Of a stretch of DNA of 64,000 nt, positions 45,333 through 54,142 are shown piece after piece. The translations under genes were made by a program, and so were the position numbers. Under the pieces are notes generated by a model. That model was not told the origin of the DNA and did no database searches. It saw only the letters and a program-made list of their open reading frames with translations. This DNA comes from Thiohalophilus sp. (GTDB taxonomy: Bacteria > Pseudomonadota > Gammaproteobacteria > UBA6429 > Thiohalophilaceae), in contig NZ_JAXHLN010000003.1 in assembly GCF_034522235.1 (NCBI RefSeq), forward strand, positions 1,922,001 through 1,986,000, in the 5' to 3' direction. Numbering within the stretch: the stretch's first letter is position 1; every line of letters begins with the position of its first letter.

Positions 45333-46771
45333 GGCAATTCCCCGACATCGATCCCGCTATCCAGCGAGGTCCAGAAGCTGCCATGCAGAATCTGCAGCGC
45401 GCTGAGCCGGCGCGCCAGCTCGACCTCCAGTTCAGCCACCGTCAGGCGGGCCTCATTGCGTTCATTATCAAACTGGATCAGCCGATCAGTCTGCTCCCGC
45501 CCCTGGCGGTAACGCTGCATGGCCTCCCGGTATTTATCCTGTTCGCTTTGCAGGCGTCCCCGGGCGCTGTCCAGTGCCCGACGGGTGGCGCGGATCTCCT
45601 GGACCAGGCTGGCGACGCCGTAGCGCAGCTCATCGCGGGCGCGGCGGATCTCCTCAATGGCGATGGTGCGATCCAGCTGGGCCTGACGGACCTCGGCATC
45701 CAGTCCCTGTTTGTTCAGCGACTCACGATATTCAAAACGAATCAGGCCGGCCATGTCTTCTTCGCTGACGCTGCCGGTGGTGGCATCGCCGCTGCGGGTG
45801 CGGGTCCCGACCGAGAAGACCAGATCCAGCTGATCCTTGCGCTGATCGCGGCTGCGGCGCAGCACTGTTTCGGTCACTTCCAGGCGGGCGCGGTTTTGCT
45901 GCAAGGGCGGATAGCGGGCTGCCGCCTGCTCGGTTAATTCGGCCACCCCATAATCGGTCAGTTGTATCTCTAACCGGACGGCACTGCGGTAACTCCACTG
46001 CCAGGGCTCGCCCATCAGCCGGTTGAGGGCAATGCGCTGTTGCTCCAGGGCCATTTCAAGCCGCTGCAAGGCGGTCTCCTGGGCCCGCAGCTGGGCCTGC
46101 GCCTGCAGCGCATCCTTCTCCTCGGCCAGCCCCAGCTCACGCCGTTCGGCGATGTAAGCCTGCAGGCGACGCGCATTCTCCACGCCCTCGCGGGCACTGC
46201 TCAGACGCGCCTCGGTCAATGCCTTGGCATAAAACAGATCCAGCGCCTGATTGGCGATCTCGTTGCGCAGGGTCCGGGCGGCGGCACGTTCGGCTTTGAC
46301 CCCGGCTTCGGCACCGGTCAGGCTTTCGCTGTAGGCCGGATTACCCTCGCCCTGGCCGAGCGGAATCCGGTAATTGAGATCCAGCTGCGTGGCGTGCGAA
46401 GGGTTAGGTAACCCAGATAACGTGAACGAGCTGTCTTCATAGGTATAATTGCCGCTGACCCCGACCCGGTGACCCGATTCCAGTTGCCGCTCGAGAGAGA
46501 GGTTCACATCGGCACGATCGGTCGGTGTCCCGAATACGGAGACATCATGCGATATCCCGGCGTCACCGGCCAGTTCCCAGCCCAGCCGGCTTTCGACCCG
46601 GGCGATTTCCTGGTGCGAGCGTTGCACCTGCAGGCGTGCTATTTCCAGGGTCGGATACTGTTGCAGAATTTTTTCCACGACCCCCTCAAAACCGAGTGCC
46701 GGTTCATCGGCCTGCGCTGGCAGCAGGCCCAGTACCAGCAACAGCAGGCTGATCATGCCAACCAATCTCAT
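45329..46771 (-). CDS. TolC-type outer-membrane efflux protein
   Basis: 480 residues. A signal peptide (ending LLPAQA) precedes two OEP repeats with long coiled-coil segments (about 40-230 and 260-455), for example LRNEIANQALDLFYAKALTEA and VASLVQEIRATRRALDSARG. It should form the outer-membrane exit channel for the RND pump encoded next to it. Start and stop overlap the TetR and RND genes by four bases each, so the three are translated as one unit. Confidence 0.9.
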   Translation of the reverse strand: MRLVGMISLLLLVLGLLPAQADEPALGFEGVVEKILQQYPTLEIARLQVQRSHQEIARVESRLGWELAGDAGISHDVSVFGTPTDRADVNLSLERQLESGHRVGVSGNYTYEDSSFTLSGLPNPSHATQLDLNYRIPLGQGEGNPAYSESLTGAEAGVKAERAAARTLRNEIANQALDLFYAKALTEARLSSAREGVENARRLQAYIAERRELGLAEEKDALQAQAQLRAQETALQRLEMALEQQRIALNRLMGEPWQWSYRSAVRLEIQLTDYGVAELTEQAAARYPPLQQNRARLEVTETVLRRSRDQRKDQLDLVFSVGTRTRSGDATTGSVSEEDMAGLIRFEYRESLNKQGLDAEVRQAQLDRTIAIEEIRRARDELRYGVASLVQEIRATRRALDSARGRLQSEQDKYREAMQRYRQGREQTDRLIQFDNERNEARLTVAELEVELARRLSALQILHGSFWTSLDSGIDVGELP

Positions 46772-47421
46772 GCTTTCTCCTTGCGCAGGCCGTTGAGAAA
46801 CAGATCAAGGTGCTGATGCAAATAGGTTTGCTCGTCCATCGGGAAGGTCTGGTCGTACGGTTGCAGAGAGTGACGCCAGATGGCCAGCAAGACCATCGGT
46901 GACATCAACAGGCGGGTGATGTATTCAGGATCGACCCGGCGAAACTCACCCTCTTCGATACCGTTTTCAATCACCTGGTTGAAAATCCGACGCATCCGGT
47001 TGATGACGTTATCCACAAAAAATTGCGCCGCCTGCGGAAAATTGGCCGACTCGGCGATGATCAGTTTGGGAATGCCGCAAATCGGCCCGGTACTGACCGA
47101 TTGCCACCAGTTCATTACCAGCTGTTCAAGTAATTCGGCCTGGCTGCCCTGATGCTGCTGCGCCAGCGTTTCGCTACGTTCGACCTGGGGAATCACGATC
47201 TCCCGCACTACGGCCTCGAACAATGCTTCCTTGCTGTCAAAATAGAGATACACCGTGCCTTTGGAAACACCCGCCCGGCGCGCCACATCCTCCAGTCGGG
47301 TGGCGGCAAAGCCGTGCTCGACAAACAGCTCCAGCGCCGCCGCGATAATCTCGCCCGGACGCGCGGCCTTGCGCCGCTGATGACGATGGCTATCCAACTG
47401 TTTTGAATGGGGGTTTTTCAT
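46768..47421 (-). CDS. TetR-family transcriptional repressor
   Basis: 217 residues. The N-terminal helix-turn-helix is typical: ARPGEIIAAALELFVEHGF, VARRAGVSKGTVYLYFDSKE. A ligand-binding domain follows, with VNWWQ and FVDNVINRMRRIFNQVIENG segments. The ATG lies 12 bases from a 26-bp palindrome that overlaps the -10 of its promoter, so it probably represses its own operon. Its stop overlaps the start of the TolC-type gene. Confidence 0.93.
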   Translation of the reverse strand: MKNPHSKQLDSHRHQRRKAARPGEIIAAALELFVEHGFAATRLEDVARRAGVSKGTVYLYFDSKEALFEAVVREIVIPQVERSETLAQQHQGSQAELLEQLVMNWWQSVSTGPICGIPKLIIAESANFPQAAQFFVDNVINRMRRIFNQVIENGIEEGEFRRVDPEYITRLLMSPMVLLAIWRHSLQPYDQTFPMDEQTYLHQHLDLFLNGLRKEKA

Positions 47422-47432
47422 TGGCCCGAATA

Positions 47433-47458
47433 ATACTGACTGACTGGTCAGTTAGTAT
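47433..47458. promoter_or_regulatory. TetR operator palindrome of the efflux operon
   Basis: ATACTGACTGAC (47433-47444) and GTCAGTTAGTAT (47447-47458) form a 26-bp palindrome with one mismatch. It overlaps the -10 element and sits just before the TetR start codon, a normal place for self-repression. Confidence 0.75.
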
Positions 47459-47481
47459 AGAGCGATTTTCAGCAAATGCAA
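47454..47481 (-). promoter_or_regulatory. Sigma-70 promoter of the TetR-TolC-RND operon
   Basis: On the minus strand TTGCAT and TATACT are spaced 16 bases apart; the -10 lies within the palindromic operator. Confidence 0.55.
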
Positions 47482-47624
47482 CCAACCCGTGTCAATCTCG
47501 AAACAGTGCCCCGGGTCAGGCCCTTGTGTAACTCAAGTCACTCTCGGTAACGGGCGAAATACCCTATAGTGGGTTAAAGCCAAACGGCTCGATACCCCTC
47601 AGGAAGTCAGCAAAACAAAAACCA

Positions 47625-48050
47625 GTGGATAAAAACGGTCATGCGCGAGTCAATAACGCCCGTTTTCTTTCCAACATCGAATATATGCGTGAGAATTACG
47701 AAGACATGCACGACATGAAAATCGGCGAGGATGTCAAAGTGATCGCTGTGGCCAGCAACGCCGGCGCACTGCTGATGACGACCCATCATCCGGCCTGGAT
47801 GCGCGATAATAGCGGCAGTGAGCCGGATTGCCCGATGAATCCCGGTGTCGGCAAAACCTGCAGCAACCCTTTCCGGCACCTGGTCGAACGCGCGCAGGCG
47901 ATCGGCGTCAAATTTTACCTGTGCCAGATGGCTTCAAGAGTGCTGGGCATCAAAAAGGCTAACAAGATCGAGGGCGTGACATTCGTCCCGGGTGGTCATA
48001 TCGCGGTGGCGGATTTGCAGATGGATGGCTATGCGTTGATCGATCTGTAA
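47625..48050 (+). CDS. DsrE-like family protein
   Basis: 141-residue cytoplasmic protein with a DsrE/F-like fold: VKVIAVASNAGALLMTTHHP, then HLVERAQAIGVKFYLCQMAS followed by RVLGIKKANKIEGV and a glycine-rich end. DsrE-type proteins carry or move sulfur, and a Cys is present at the expected position in FYLCQMAS. Further cysteines (DCPMNPGVGKTCSN) lie in an insertion. Activity is not proven. It starts with GTG at 47625 or possibly ATG at 47685; neither has a strong ribosome-binding site. A strong terminator follows. Confidence 0.72.
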   Translation: MDKNGHARVNNARFLSNIEYMRENYEDMHDMKIGEDVKVIAVASNAGALLMTTHHPAWMRDNSGSEPDCPMNPGVGKTCSNPFRHLVERAQAIGVKFYLCQMASRVLGIKKANKIEGVTFVPGGHIAVADLQMDGYALIDL

Positions 48051-48072
48051 TTGATATCACCCGATCGCAAAC

Positions 48073-48103
48073 AAAAACGCCCGGTCGCTGACCGGGCGTT
48101 TTT
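48073..48103. terminator. Bidirectional intrinsic terminator
   Basis: AAAAACGCCCGGTC (48073-48086) and its exact complement (48090-48103) form a 14-bp stem with a 3-base loop. T-tracts follow on both strands. It ends the DsrE-like gene from the left and the tRNA-Glu transcript from the right. Confidence 0.9.
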
Positions 48104-48108
48104 CTATT

Positions 48109-48185
48109 TGGCGTCCCCAAGGGGATTCGAACCCCTGTTGCCGCCGTGAAAGGGCGGTGTCCTAGGCCAACTAGACGATGGGGAC
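48109..48185 (-). tRNA. tRNA-Glu (anticodon UUC)
   Basis: A 77-base cloverleaf reading from 48185. Acceptor GTCCCCA pairs with TGGGGAC, the anticodon loop is CTTTCAC, the T-loop is GGTTCGAATCC, and the 3' CCA is encoded. The sequence is very close to E. coli tRNA-Glu, with a one-base longer D-loop. It belongs with tRNA-Ala and gltX/glnS upstream in the same direction. Confidence 0.97.
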
Positions 48186-48196
48186 GAAAACTGTTG

Positions 48197-48391
48197 TTAT
48201 TCGTCGTCGGGACGTGACAGCTGCGACATGACAGTGCCCGCCAATAGTACTACAAACCCTACTGGCACGACACCGAGCCATTGAATGCCCGCGCTGTCCT
48301 GTTTGACAAGCATCGCACCGAATCCGGCGATCATACCCAGTACTATGAGTATAACCCCGAGGTACACAGCAAAGCGTCCGATCTGTTTCAC
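48197..48391 (-). CDS. Small two-helix membrane protein
   Basis: 64 residues with two hydrophobic segments (about 7-29 and 38-56): RFAVYLGVILIVLGMIAGFG and LGVVPVGFVVLLAGTVMSQL. No family is recognised. The GTG start follows GAGGTG at 4 bases. It lies between tRNA-Ala and tRNA-Glu in the same direction, so it is probably processed from a shared transcript. Confidence 0.6.
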   Translation of the reverse strand: MKQIGRFAVYLGVILIVLGMIAGFGAMLVKQDSAGIQWLGVVPVGFVVLLAGTVMSQLSRPDDE

Positions 48392-48412
48392 TCGTCACCT
48401 CGCTGTGGTCTC

Positions 48413-48488
<76 letters not shown>

Positions 48489-48645
48489 GAAAATCGAGAG
48501 CGCGCAATTTACGTCAGCGGCCCTCTTATGTCAATCATCCGGGGAGGATTTTTCGAGGATCCGTCCGAATTTCAGTGATTTGCCGAATGTTTCGCCATCC
48601 CGCAAAACCAGGCCCTCACGCTCGACCCGTTGTCGTCTGCGGATC

Positions 48646-50343
48646 TCACTGGCCCGCGGATTTTTGCTCAATTTTCGCCCAGGTGTCCCGCAGGGTCACG
48701 GTGCGGTTGAAGACCGGCATCCCGTCCTCTCGGCGGGCCTCATCGAGACAGAAATAGCCCTCGCGCTCGAACTGGAACACTTCGCCGGGGGCGGCCGACG
48801 CCAGGCTCGCCTCCACCAGACTGTGCGTCAAGGTGCGCAGGGAGTCGGGGTTGAGATGCTCGGTCCAGAGTTTGCCGTCTCTGGCGCTGTCGGGATTGGG
48901 ATGGTTGAACAGGCGGTCGTAGAGCCGGATTTCGACCGGCAGCGCATCGACGGCATTGACCCAGTGGATGACGCCCTTGACCTTGCGCCCCTCGGGGTTG
49001 GTGCCCAGCGTAGCGGGATCGTAACTGCAATGCAGCTCGATAATCTCGCCGTGCGCGTCCTTGATCACCTCATCGCAACGGATCACATAGGCGTTGCGCA
49101 GGCGCACCTCGCCCCCGCTGACCAGGCGTTTGAATTTCTTGTTGGGCGCCACTTCTATAAAATCATCCCGATCGATCCAGACCTCGCGACTGAAGGTGAG
49201 CTGTCGGCTGCCCAGGCTCTCGTCCTGAGGATGATTGGGCGCCTCGAGTTGTTCGCTTTGATCGTCCGGATAATTGGTAATCACCATCTTCAGGGGGTGT
49301 AGCACGGCCATGCGGCGCGGCGCCACCCGGTTGAGATCCTCGCGGATGCTGTTCTCCAGCACGCCCATTTCGACGAAGTTGTCCGACTTGGTCACGCCGA
49401 TGCGCTCACAGAAATCACGCAACGCGGCCGGTGTGTAACCGCGGCGACGCAGTCCGGCGATGGTCGGCATACGCGGATCGTCCCAGCCTTCCACAAAGCC
49501 CTGCTCCACCAGTTCGGTCAACTTGCGCTTGCTGGTCACGGTATGTTCCAGGGTCAGGCGCGAGAACTCGATCTGTTGCGGATGATGTGGCGTCTCAAGT
49601 GTCACCAGAAACCAGTCATACAAGGGGCGATGATCCTCGAACTCCAGGGTGCAGAGGGAATGGGTGATTCCCTCGATGGCATCCGACAGGCAATGGGTGA
49701 AATCGTACATCGGATAGATACACCACTCCTCACCGGTCTGATGGTGGATCACACCGTGACGAATGCGATAAATGGTCGGATCGCGCAGATTGATATTGGG
49801 CGAGGCCATATCGATTTTCGCGCGCAGTACCTTGGCGCCGTCCTCGAACTCCCCGGCGCGCATGCGCGCGAACAGATCCAGGTTCTCCTCGACGCTGCGC
49901 TCGCGATAGGGGCTGTCCCTGCCCGGTTCGGTCAGGGTGCCACGATATTCACGGATCTGCTCACCGGACAGATCACAAACATAGGCCTTGCCCAGTTTGA
50001 TCAGCTCTACGGCATAAGCGTACAACTGCTCGAAATAGCTGGAGGCGAAGTAAAGCCCTTGCCATTCGTAGCCGAGCCACTGCACATCACGTTTGATCGC
50101 CTCGATGAATTCGACGTTCTCTTTATGCGGGTTGGTGTCATCAAAACGCAAATTACAGGCGCCATGATAGTCCTCGGCCACCCCGAAGTTCAGCACGATC
50201 GATTTGGCATGGCCAATATGCAGATAGCCATTGGGTTCGGGCGGGAAACGGGTCATGACCCGGCCGTCGTGTTTACCGGCGGCCAGATCGGCCTCGATGG
50301 TCTGGCGAATAAAGTTGTTCGACCTGGGGGTGTCGCTGGGCAT
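48646..50343 (-). CDS. glnS: Glutaminyl-tRNA synthetase
   Basis: Class I aminoacyl-tRNA synthetase charging tRNA-Gln. 565 residues. The HIGH motif is in [16 protein letters not shown] (about 34-49) and the KMSKS equivalent in TVTSKRKL (about 270). A two-domain beta-barrel anticodon-binding region follows after about 340. Its presence means the cell charges tRNA-Gln directly. It starts 24 bases after gltX and lies upstream of tRNA-Ala and tRNA-Glu. Confidence 0.96.
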   Translation of the reverse strand: MPSDTPRSNNFIRQTIEADLAAGKHDGRVMTRFPPEPNGYLHIGHAKSIVLNFGVAEDYHGACNLRFDDTNPHKENVEFIEAIKRDVQWLGYEWQGLYFASSYFEQLYAYAVELIKLGKAYVCDLSGEQIREYRGTLTEPGRDSPYRERSVEENLDLFARMRAGEFEDGAKVLRAKIDMASPNINLRDPTIYRIRHGVIHHQTGEEWCIYPMYDFTHCLSDAIEGITHSLCTLEFEDHRPLYDWFLVTLETPHHPQQIEFSRLTLEHTVTSKRKLTELVEQGFVEGWDDPRMPTIAGLRRRGYTPAALRDFCERIGVTKSDNFVEMGVLENSIREDLNRVAPRRMAVLHPLKMVITNYPDDQSEQLEAPNHPQDESLGSRQLTFSREVWIDRDDFIEVAPNKKFKRLVSGGEVRLRNAYVIRCDEVIKDAHGEIIELHCSYDPATLGTNPEGRKVKGVIHWVNAVDALPVEIRLYDRLFNHPNPDSARDGKLWTEHLNPDSLRTLTHSLVEASLASAAPGEVFQFEREGYFCLDEARREDGMPVFNRTVTLRDTWAKIEQKSAGQ

Positions 50344-50367
50344 GATGGCTCAATCCGTGTAAAAGCG

Positions 50368-51780
50368 TTATTGTTCGGTGCGCTGGCGAATATACGCCAG
50401 CGCCATATCAATGCGATTCAAGGTCCGTTCCCGGCCGATCAGATACACTGTCAGATCCAGCGACGGTGACGGCGCACCTCCGGTTACGGCCACGCGCAAC
50501 GGCATGCCCACCTTGCCCATTTTAAGATCCAGTTCCCCGGCCGTGCTGTGGATAGCGTCGTGGATAGGGCCTTGTTGCCATTCGCCCAGATCTGACAATT
50601 TCTGACGTAGCAGCTGTAATGGCTCAAGTGCCGCAGCCTTGAGTTGCTTGCTCGCCACTTTCTCATCATAACTGTCGAAATCGCGATAGAAGAACTGGCA
50701 GATATCCGCCAGCTCCTTCAGCGTCTGGGCCCGTTCATGTTGGGCCTCGACCACGGCGACGATATCCGGTCCCTCGCTGGGATCGATCTCCAGCTTACCC
50801 AGGTGATAACCCAGATGATGAGCAATATAGTTTGGATCACTGTTTTTGATGTATTGCTGATTCAGCCACAACAGTTTGCTGATATTGATACTGGATGCAG
50901 AGTTATTCACTTCGCCAAGATCAAACAGCTGCACCATCTCATCCAGCGAGAAGATCTCCTGATCGCCGTGCGACCAGCCCAGCCGTACCAGGTAGTTGAG
51001 TAGCGCCTCCGGCAAATAGCCTTCCTCGCGATACTGAATGACGCTGACTGACTCCCCGTGCACGCGTTTGGACAGCTTGGTGCCGTCTTCAGCCAGAATC
51101 ATCGGCAGATGAGCGTAGACCGGCACGGGGGCGTCCAATGCATTGAGAATATTGACCTGGCGCGGCGTGTTGTTCAGATGATCATCTCCGCGAATCACAT
51201 GGCTGACCTGCATATCGTGATCATCGACCACCACGGTCAGATTGTAGGTCGGTGCGCCATCGGTACGACGAATGATCAGATCATCCAGCTCGGAATTTTG
51301 CACAATCACCCGGCCACGGACCAGATCGTCGATCACCACCTGCCCTTCCAGCGGATTTTTAAACCGGATCACGTGCGGTTCATCGGCGGACACTTCCCGA
51401 TGACGACAATGCCCGTCGTAGCGGGGTTTCTCCTTGCGGGCCATCTGCTCCTCGCGCAGTTTATCCAGCCGCTCGCGACTGCAACTGCAGCGATAGGCGT
51501 GGCCTTCGGCGAGCAGACGCTCGATCATTTCGTTATAGCGCTCGAAACGTTCGGTTTGATAGAACGGCCCTTCGTCGTATTCCAGCCCCAGCCAGGTCAT
51601 CCCTTCCAGGATGGCGTTGACCGATTCGGCCGTGGAGCGCTCCAGATCGGTATCTTCGACCCGCAGGACGAACCGGCCGCCGTGCTTACGGGCGTGGAGC
51701 CAGGAAAACAGGGCCGTGCGGGCCCCGCCGATGTGGAGATAACCGGTCGGGCTGGGAGCGAAACGGGTACGAATGGACAT
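50368..51780 (-). CDS. gltX: Glutamyl-tRNA synthetase
   Basis: Class I synthetase charging tRNA-Glu. 470 residues. HIGH is in [19 protein letters not shown] at the N-terminus, the KMSKS loop in [12 protein letters not shown] near 240. A zinc-binding set of cysteines (CSCSRERL and CRH) lies in the catalytic domain, as in E. coli. I chose ATG 51780 ([11 protein letters not shown]); the frame extends to 51927 but adds 49 residues without conservation. It is in one unit with glnS, near the tRNA-Glu gene it serves. Confidence 0.95.
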   Translation of the reverse strand: MSIRTRFAPSPTGYLHIGGARTALFSWLHARKHGGRFVLRVEDTDLERSTAESVNAILEGMTWLGLEYDEGPFYQTERFERYNEMIERLLAEGHAYRCSCSRERLDKLREEQMARKEKPRYDGHCRHREVSADEPHVIRFKNPLEGQVVIDDLVRGRVIVQNSELDDLIIRRTDGAPTYNLTVVVDDHDMQVSHVIRGDDHLNNTPRQVNILNALDAPVPVYAHLPMILAEDGTKLSKRVHGESVSVIQYREEGYLPEALLNYLVRLGWSHGDQEIFSLDEMVQLFDLGEVNNSASSINISKLLWLNQQYIKNSDPNYIAHHLGYHLGKLEIDPSEGPDIVAVVEAQHERAQTLKELADICQFFYRDFDSYDEKVASKQLKAAALEPLQLLRQKLSDLGEWQQGPIHDAIHSTAGELDLKMGKVGMPLRVAVTGGAPSPSLDLTVYLIGRERTLNRIDMALAYIRQRTEQ

Positions 51781-51813
51781 TAAAACCAAATCCTTGAAAA
51801 ATAAGTCATCTTG

Positions 51814-51849
51814 GCCCTGCGGGGGGCTGTATTGTACTCGCCGCAGGGC
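51814..51849. repeat. Inverted repeat upstream of gltX
   Basis: GCCCTGCGG (51814-51822) and CCGCAGGGC (51841-51849) flank a segment that includes a TACAAT hexamer on the minus strand, a possible gltX -10. It may be an operator or leader hairpin. The rest of 51850-52035 contains no gene I can support. Confidence 0.4.
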
Positions 51850-52035
51850 AAAAATGCAGTCCCCGCCCGCCGATTCGCCCCCCGGGTGAGCACTTTTGTA
51901 CCGGCAGGGAACGGCCACGCTGACCATTTTATGTCGAATTATATTAAAGTCCCTGCCATCAGGACCGATTGATAAATTAATAACAAACGCCCTCTCCAGG
52001 CGCTAACCCAGACGACTGAACGTTGCCGGAGAAGG

Positions 52036-52215
52036 ATGATGGAAGCGCATTATAACTTGTCAATGGAACAGTCTGCCCGCTTCACGACCGAGCCCGGATG
52101 CCGCAGCTCCGTTCAGACACCAGAGGAACCGCCGGAGGCTGTGCCGGAACAGGCTCGGCATCCGGCGTTATCTCAGACAGAAGCTGGAGTAAACTATGAC
52201 GATCGTACTGGATGA
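52036..52215 (+). CDS. Possible leader ORF overlapping the Crp-type gene
   Basis: A 59-codon frame starting MMEAHYNLSMEQSARF, preceded by GGAG at 7 bases from its second ATG. It ends 20 bases inside the Crp-type gene in another frame, so it could couple translation. The product is Glu/Pro-rich with no known family. Inside it, CCGGATGCCG (52094-52103) and CGGCATCCGG (52156-52165) form a 10-bp stem. Equally well this could be an untranslated structured leader. Confidence 0.25.
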   Translation: MMEAHYNLSMEQSARFTTEPGCRSSVQTPEEPPEAVPEQARHPALSQTEAGVNYDDRTG

Positions 52216-52876
52216 TGATGAACAGGCCCTCGCCTGCGAGATCGATCCCCGCTCAATGGAACGGTTTCTGGAATTTTGCACGGTATACACCCTGCCGAAG
52301 AAAAGCGTGATCGTTCGGGCCGGCGATCCGAGTGATACCCTCTACTATCTGATCGATGGCTCGGCCAGTGTCCTGCTGGAAGACGATGACGATGAGGGTC
52401 ACGAAATCGTTCTGGCCTATCTCAACAGCGGCGATTTCATCGGTGAGATGGGTCTGTTTTATCGCACCAAATGTCGTGCGGCGCTGGTGCGAACCCGCAC
52501 CAGCTGTCAGCTGGCCAGGATCAGTTATGACGAATTAAACCGTCTGTTTGACAACGAGCTCAAAGACGCCCAGCCGGATATTCTCAAGGCCGTCGGGCTG
52601 CAGCTGTCACAACGACTGATTACCACCAATCGCAAGGTCAGTCAGCTGGCCTTCATGGATGTCGCAGGCCGGATCGCCCGTGCCCTGCTCGACATGTGCT
52701 CGCATCCCGAAGCCATGTCACACCCCGCCGGCACCCAGATCCATGTCTCGCGTCAGGAGCTGGGCCGGATCGTCGGCTGCTCGCGGGAAATGGCCGGCCG
52801 GGTGCTGAAAAACATGGCCGAGCAACAGATCATCGAAGTCCACGGGATGGACATCGTGGTCTATCACGAACGCTAG
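52196..52876 (+). CDS. crp: Crp/Vfr-type transcriptional regulator
   Basis: 226 residues. A cyclic-nucleotide-binding domain (about 20-130) has FIGEMGLFYRTKCRAALVRT, which keeps the Glu and Arg that bind cAMP in E. coli Crp but has Ala where Crp has Ser83; the C-helix has TTN where Crp has VTS. The helix-turn-helix VSRQELGRIVGCSREMAGRV keeps Arg, Glu and Arg of the recognition helix, so it should bind TGTGA-N6-TCACA sites. Overall it is nearest to Crp/Vfr, not Fnr, as there are no N-terminal Fe-S cysteines. It is alone on the plus strand, convergent with dnaQ. Confidence 0.88.
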   Translation: MTIVLDDDEQALACEIDPRSMERFLEFCTVYTLPKKSVIVRAGDPSDTLYYLIDGSASVLLEDDDDEGHEIVLAYLNSGDFIGEMGLFYRTKCRAALVRTRTSCQLARISYDELNRLFDNELKDAQPDILKAVGLQLSQRLITTNRKVSQLAFMDVAGRIARALLDMCSHPEAMSHPAGTQIHVSRQELGRIVGCSREMAGRVLKNMAEQQIIEVHGMDIVVYHER

Positions 52877-53279
52877 CTGTTTTTATTCCTCCGCACCGCT
52901 CGCTCCCGCTCCCGGAACATCCGCCGATTTGTTCAGCCGGGGGGGAAAGCGGCAAGCTCAAAAGCGTGGCCTTGCCCTGATGGGGTTAACGGGTCAACAG
53001 CCGGCGTGGCGGTTGACCCGACATCCAGGCAAAAAAATCCCCGCAACGATGCGGGGATTCAGAATTGCGCGATTTCTGCGCAAGGGGAGGAAACACAACT
53101 ACCAGAACAACAACTCACCACAACTTTTCTCACTTTGTCGGACCCACCAGTTTCTCCGAAGCTGTATAAATTGTCGGCACTCGACAGCCCGGACTTTAAT
53201 TTTTTCGCGGTCTGTAACTAACTGTTTTAAAGGGGGATTTTACAAAGAAGGAGAGCACAGCCCGGGGCGGACAACCCAA
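52877..53279. other. Non-coding gap between crp and dnaQ
   Basis: Convergent junction of about 400 bases without a supported gene. It holds a minus-strand terminator (53031-53059), a second hairpin just before it (TTGCGC/GCGCAA at about 53065-53083), and a short inverted repeat TGTCGGCACTCGACA near 53172. Together these could be the 3' part of a small RNA or a long dnaQ 3' UTR. Confidence 0.5.
53031..53059 (-). terminator. Intrinsic terminator on the minus strand downstream of dnaQ
   Basis: AATCCCCGC and GCGGGGATT form a 9-bp stem with a 6-base loop; on the minus strand seven T residues follow. It lies about 220 bases beyond the dnaQ stop. Confidence 0.85.
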
Positions 53280-53996
53280 TCAGGTATCGAGCTTGCGCCA
53301 CAGGCACTGCCCGTCGCTGGCCTGATCGATCGCCTCCAGACGCGCCTGATGGGCAAGCTGTTCGGTCTCGCTGGCGCGGATGATCTTCAGGGGGGGACGC
53401 CCGGCCGCCAGCGGCCGGCGCGATTCGATGCGGCTTCGTGCCTCGCCACTGCCCCGCCCTTCCAGCGACAGCCGCACCTGGCCACCCGTCATGGCCAGAT
53501 AGACTTCCGCCAGGATCTCGGCGTCCAGCAGCGCGCCATGCAGCTCGCGCGAGGAATTATCGATGGTGTAACGCTTGCACAGGGCGTCCAGGTTGTTCTT
53601 CTGGCCGGGGTGCATCTGCCGCGCCATCACCAGGGTATCGACGATACGGCAGGACTGATCGACCGGCTGACGATTTCCATCGAACTGTTTGAGCTCATGG
53701 TTGATAAAACCGACATCGAACGGCGCGTTATGGATGATCAGCTCGGCACCATGGATAAAATTGACAAAATCCTCGGCAATCTCTTCAAAGCGAGGCTTGT
53801 CCGCCAGAAACTCGGTGGTGATCCCGTGCACCTCGACCGCGCCTTCGTCGATCTCGCGCTCGGGATTGATGTACTGGTGATAGCGATTGTCGGTCAGCCG
53901 CCGATTGACCAGCTCCACACACCCGATCTCGATGATGCGGTGGCCCTGGGCGGGCTCCAGGCCGGTGGTTTCGGTGTCGAGTACGATCTGCCTCAT
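53280..53996 (-). CDS. dnaQ: DNA polymerase III epsilon subunit (3'-5' proofreading exonuclease)
   Basis: 238 residues. DEDDh exonuclease motifs: LDTETTGLEP (Exo I), IIHNAPFDVGFINHEL (Exo II) and HGALLDAEILAEVYLAM (Exo III with His). The C-terminal part (about 180-238) would bind the alpha subunit. Position next to rnhA is conserved. The ATG is preceded by an ACGAGGG heptamer array that separates it from rnhA. Confidence 0.95.
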   Translation of the reverse strand: MRQIVLDTETTGLEPAQGHRIIEIGCVELVNRRLTDNRYHQYINPEREIDEGAVEVHGITTEFLADKPRFEEIAEDFVNFIHGAELIIHNAPFDVGFINHELKQFDGNRQPVDQSCRIVDTLVMARQMHPGQKNNLDALCKRYTIDNSSRELHGALLDAEILAEVYLAMTGGQVRLSLEGRGSGEARSRIESRRPLAAGRPPLKIIRASETEQLAHQARLEAIDQASDGQCLWRKLDT

Positions 53997-54004
53997 GACC
54001 AGGT

Positions 54005-54031
54005 ACGAGGGACGAGGGACGAGGGACGAGG
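54005..54031. repeat. ACGAGGG tandem heptamer array
   Basis: Nearly four exact copies of ACGAGGG just before dnaQ. An inverted, degenerate array lies at 54117-54142, so the two bracket the dnaQ-rnhA junction. Confidence 0.8.
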
Positions 54032-54116
54032 AAATGCGTTGAGTCGTTTCATCCTGGCAAGATTATCGTAAAACGCAGGATTTTTCATGCTAAAAAACCA
54101 CGTAGAACTTCATACG

Positions 54117-54142
54117 CCTCGTCACTCGTCCCTCGTCACTCG
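54117..54142. repeat. Inverted ACGAG(G/T)G array at the end of rnhA
   Basis: CCTCGTCACTCGTCCCTCGT and on: related heptamer units, opposite in orientation to those at 54005-54031. It encodes the last residues of rnhA (RVTRDE) and its stop codon. Confidence 0.75.

Noticed and set aside
52196-52876. The local Crp-type protein as the regulator of the FNR-type box at 16711
   Set aside because: Its recognition helix is Crp-like (TGTGA sites) and it lacks Fe-S cysteines, so an Fnr/Anr elsewhere is expected.
52929-54071. 380-codon plus-strand frame over dnaQ
   Set aside because: It is opposite dnaQ, whose exonuclease motifs are complete; the predicted product has no recognisable domain.
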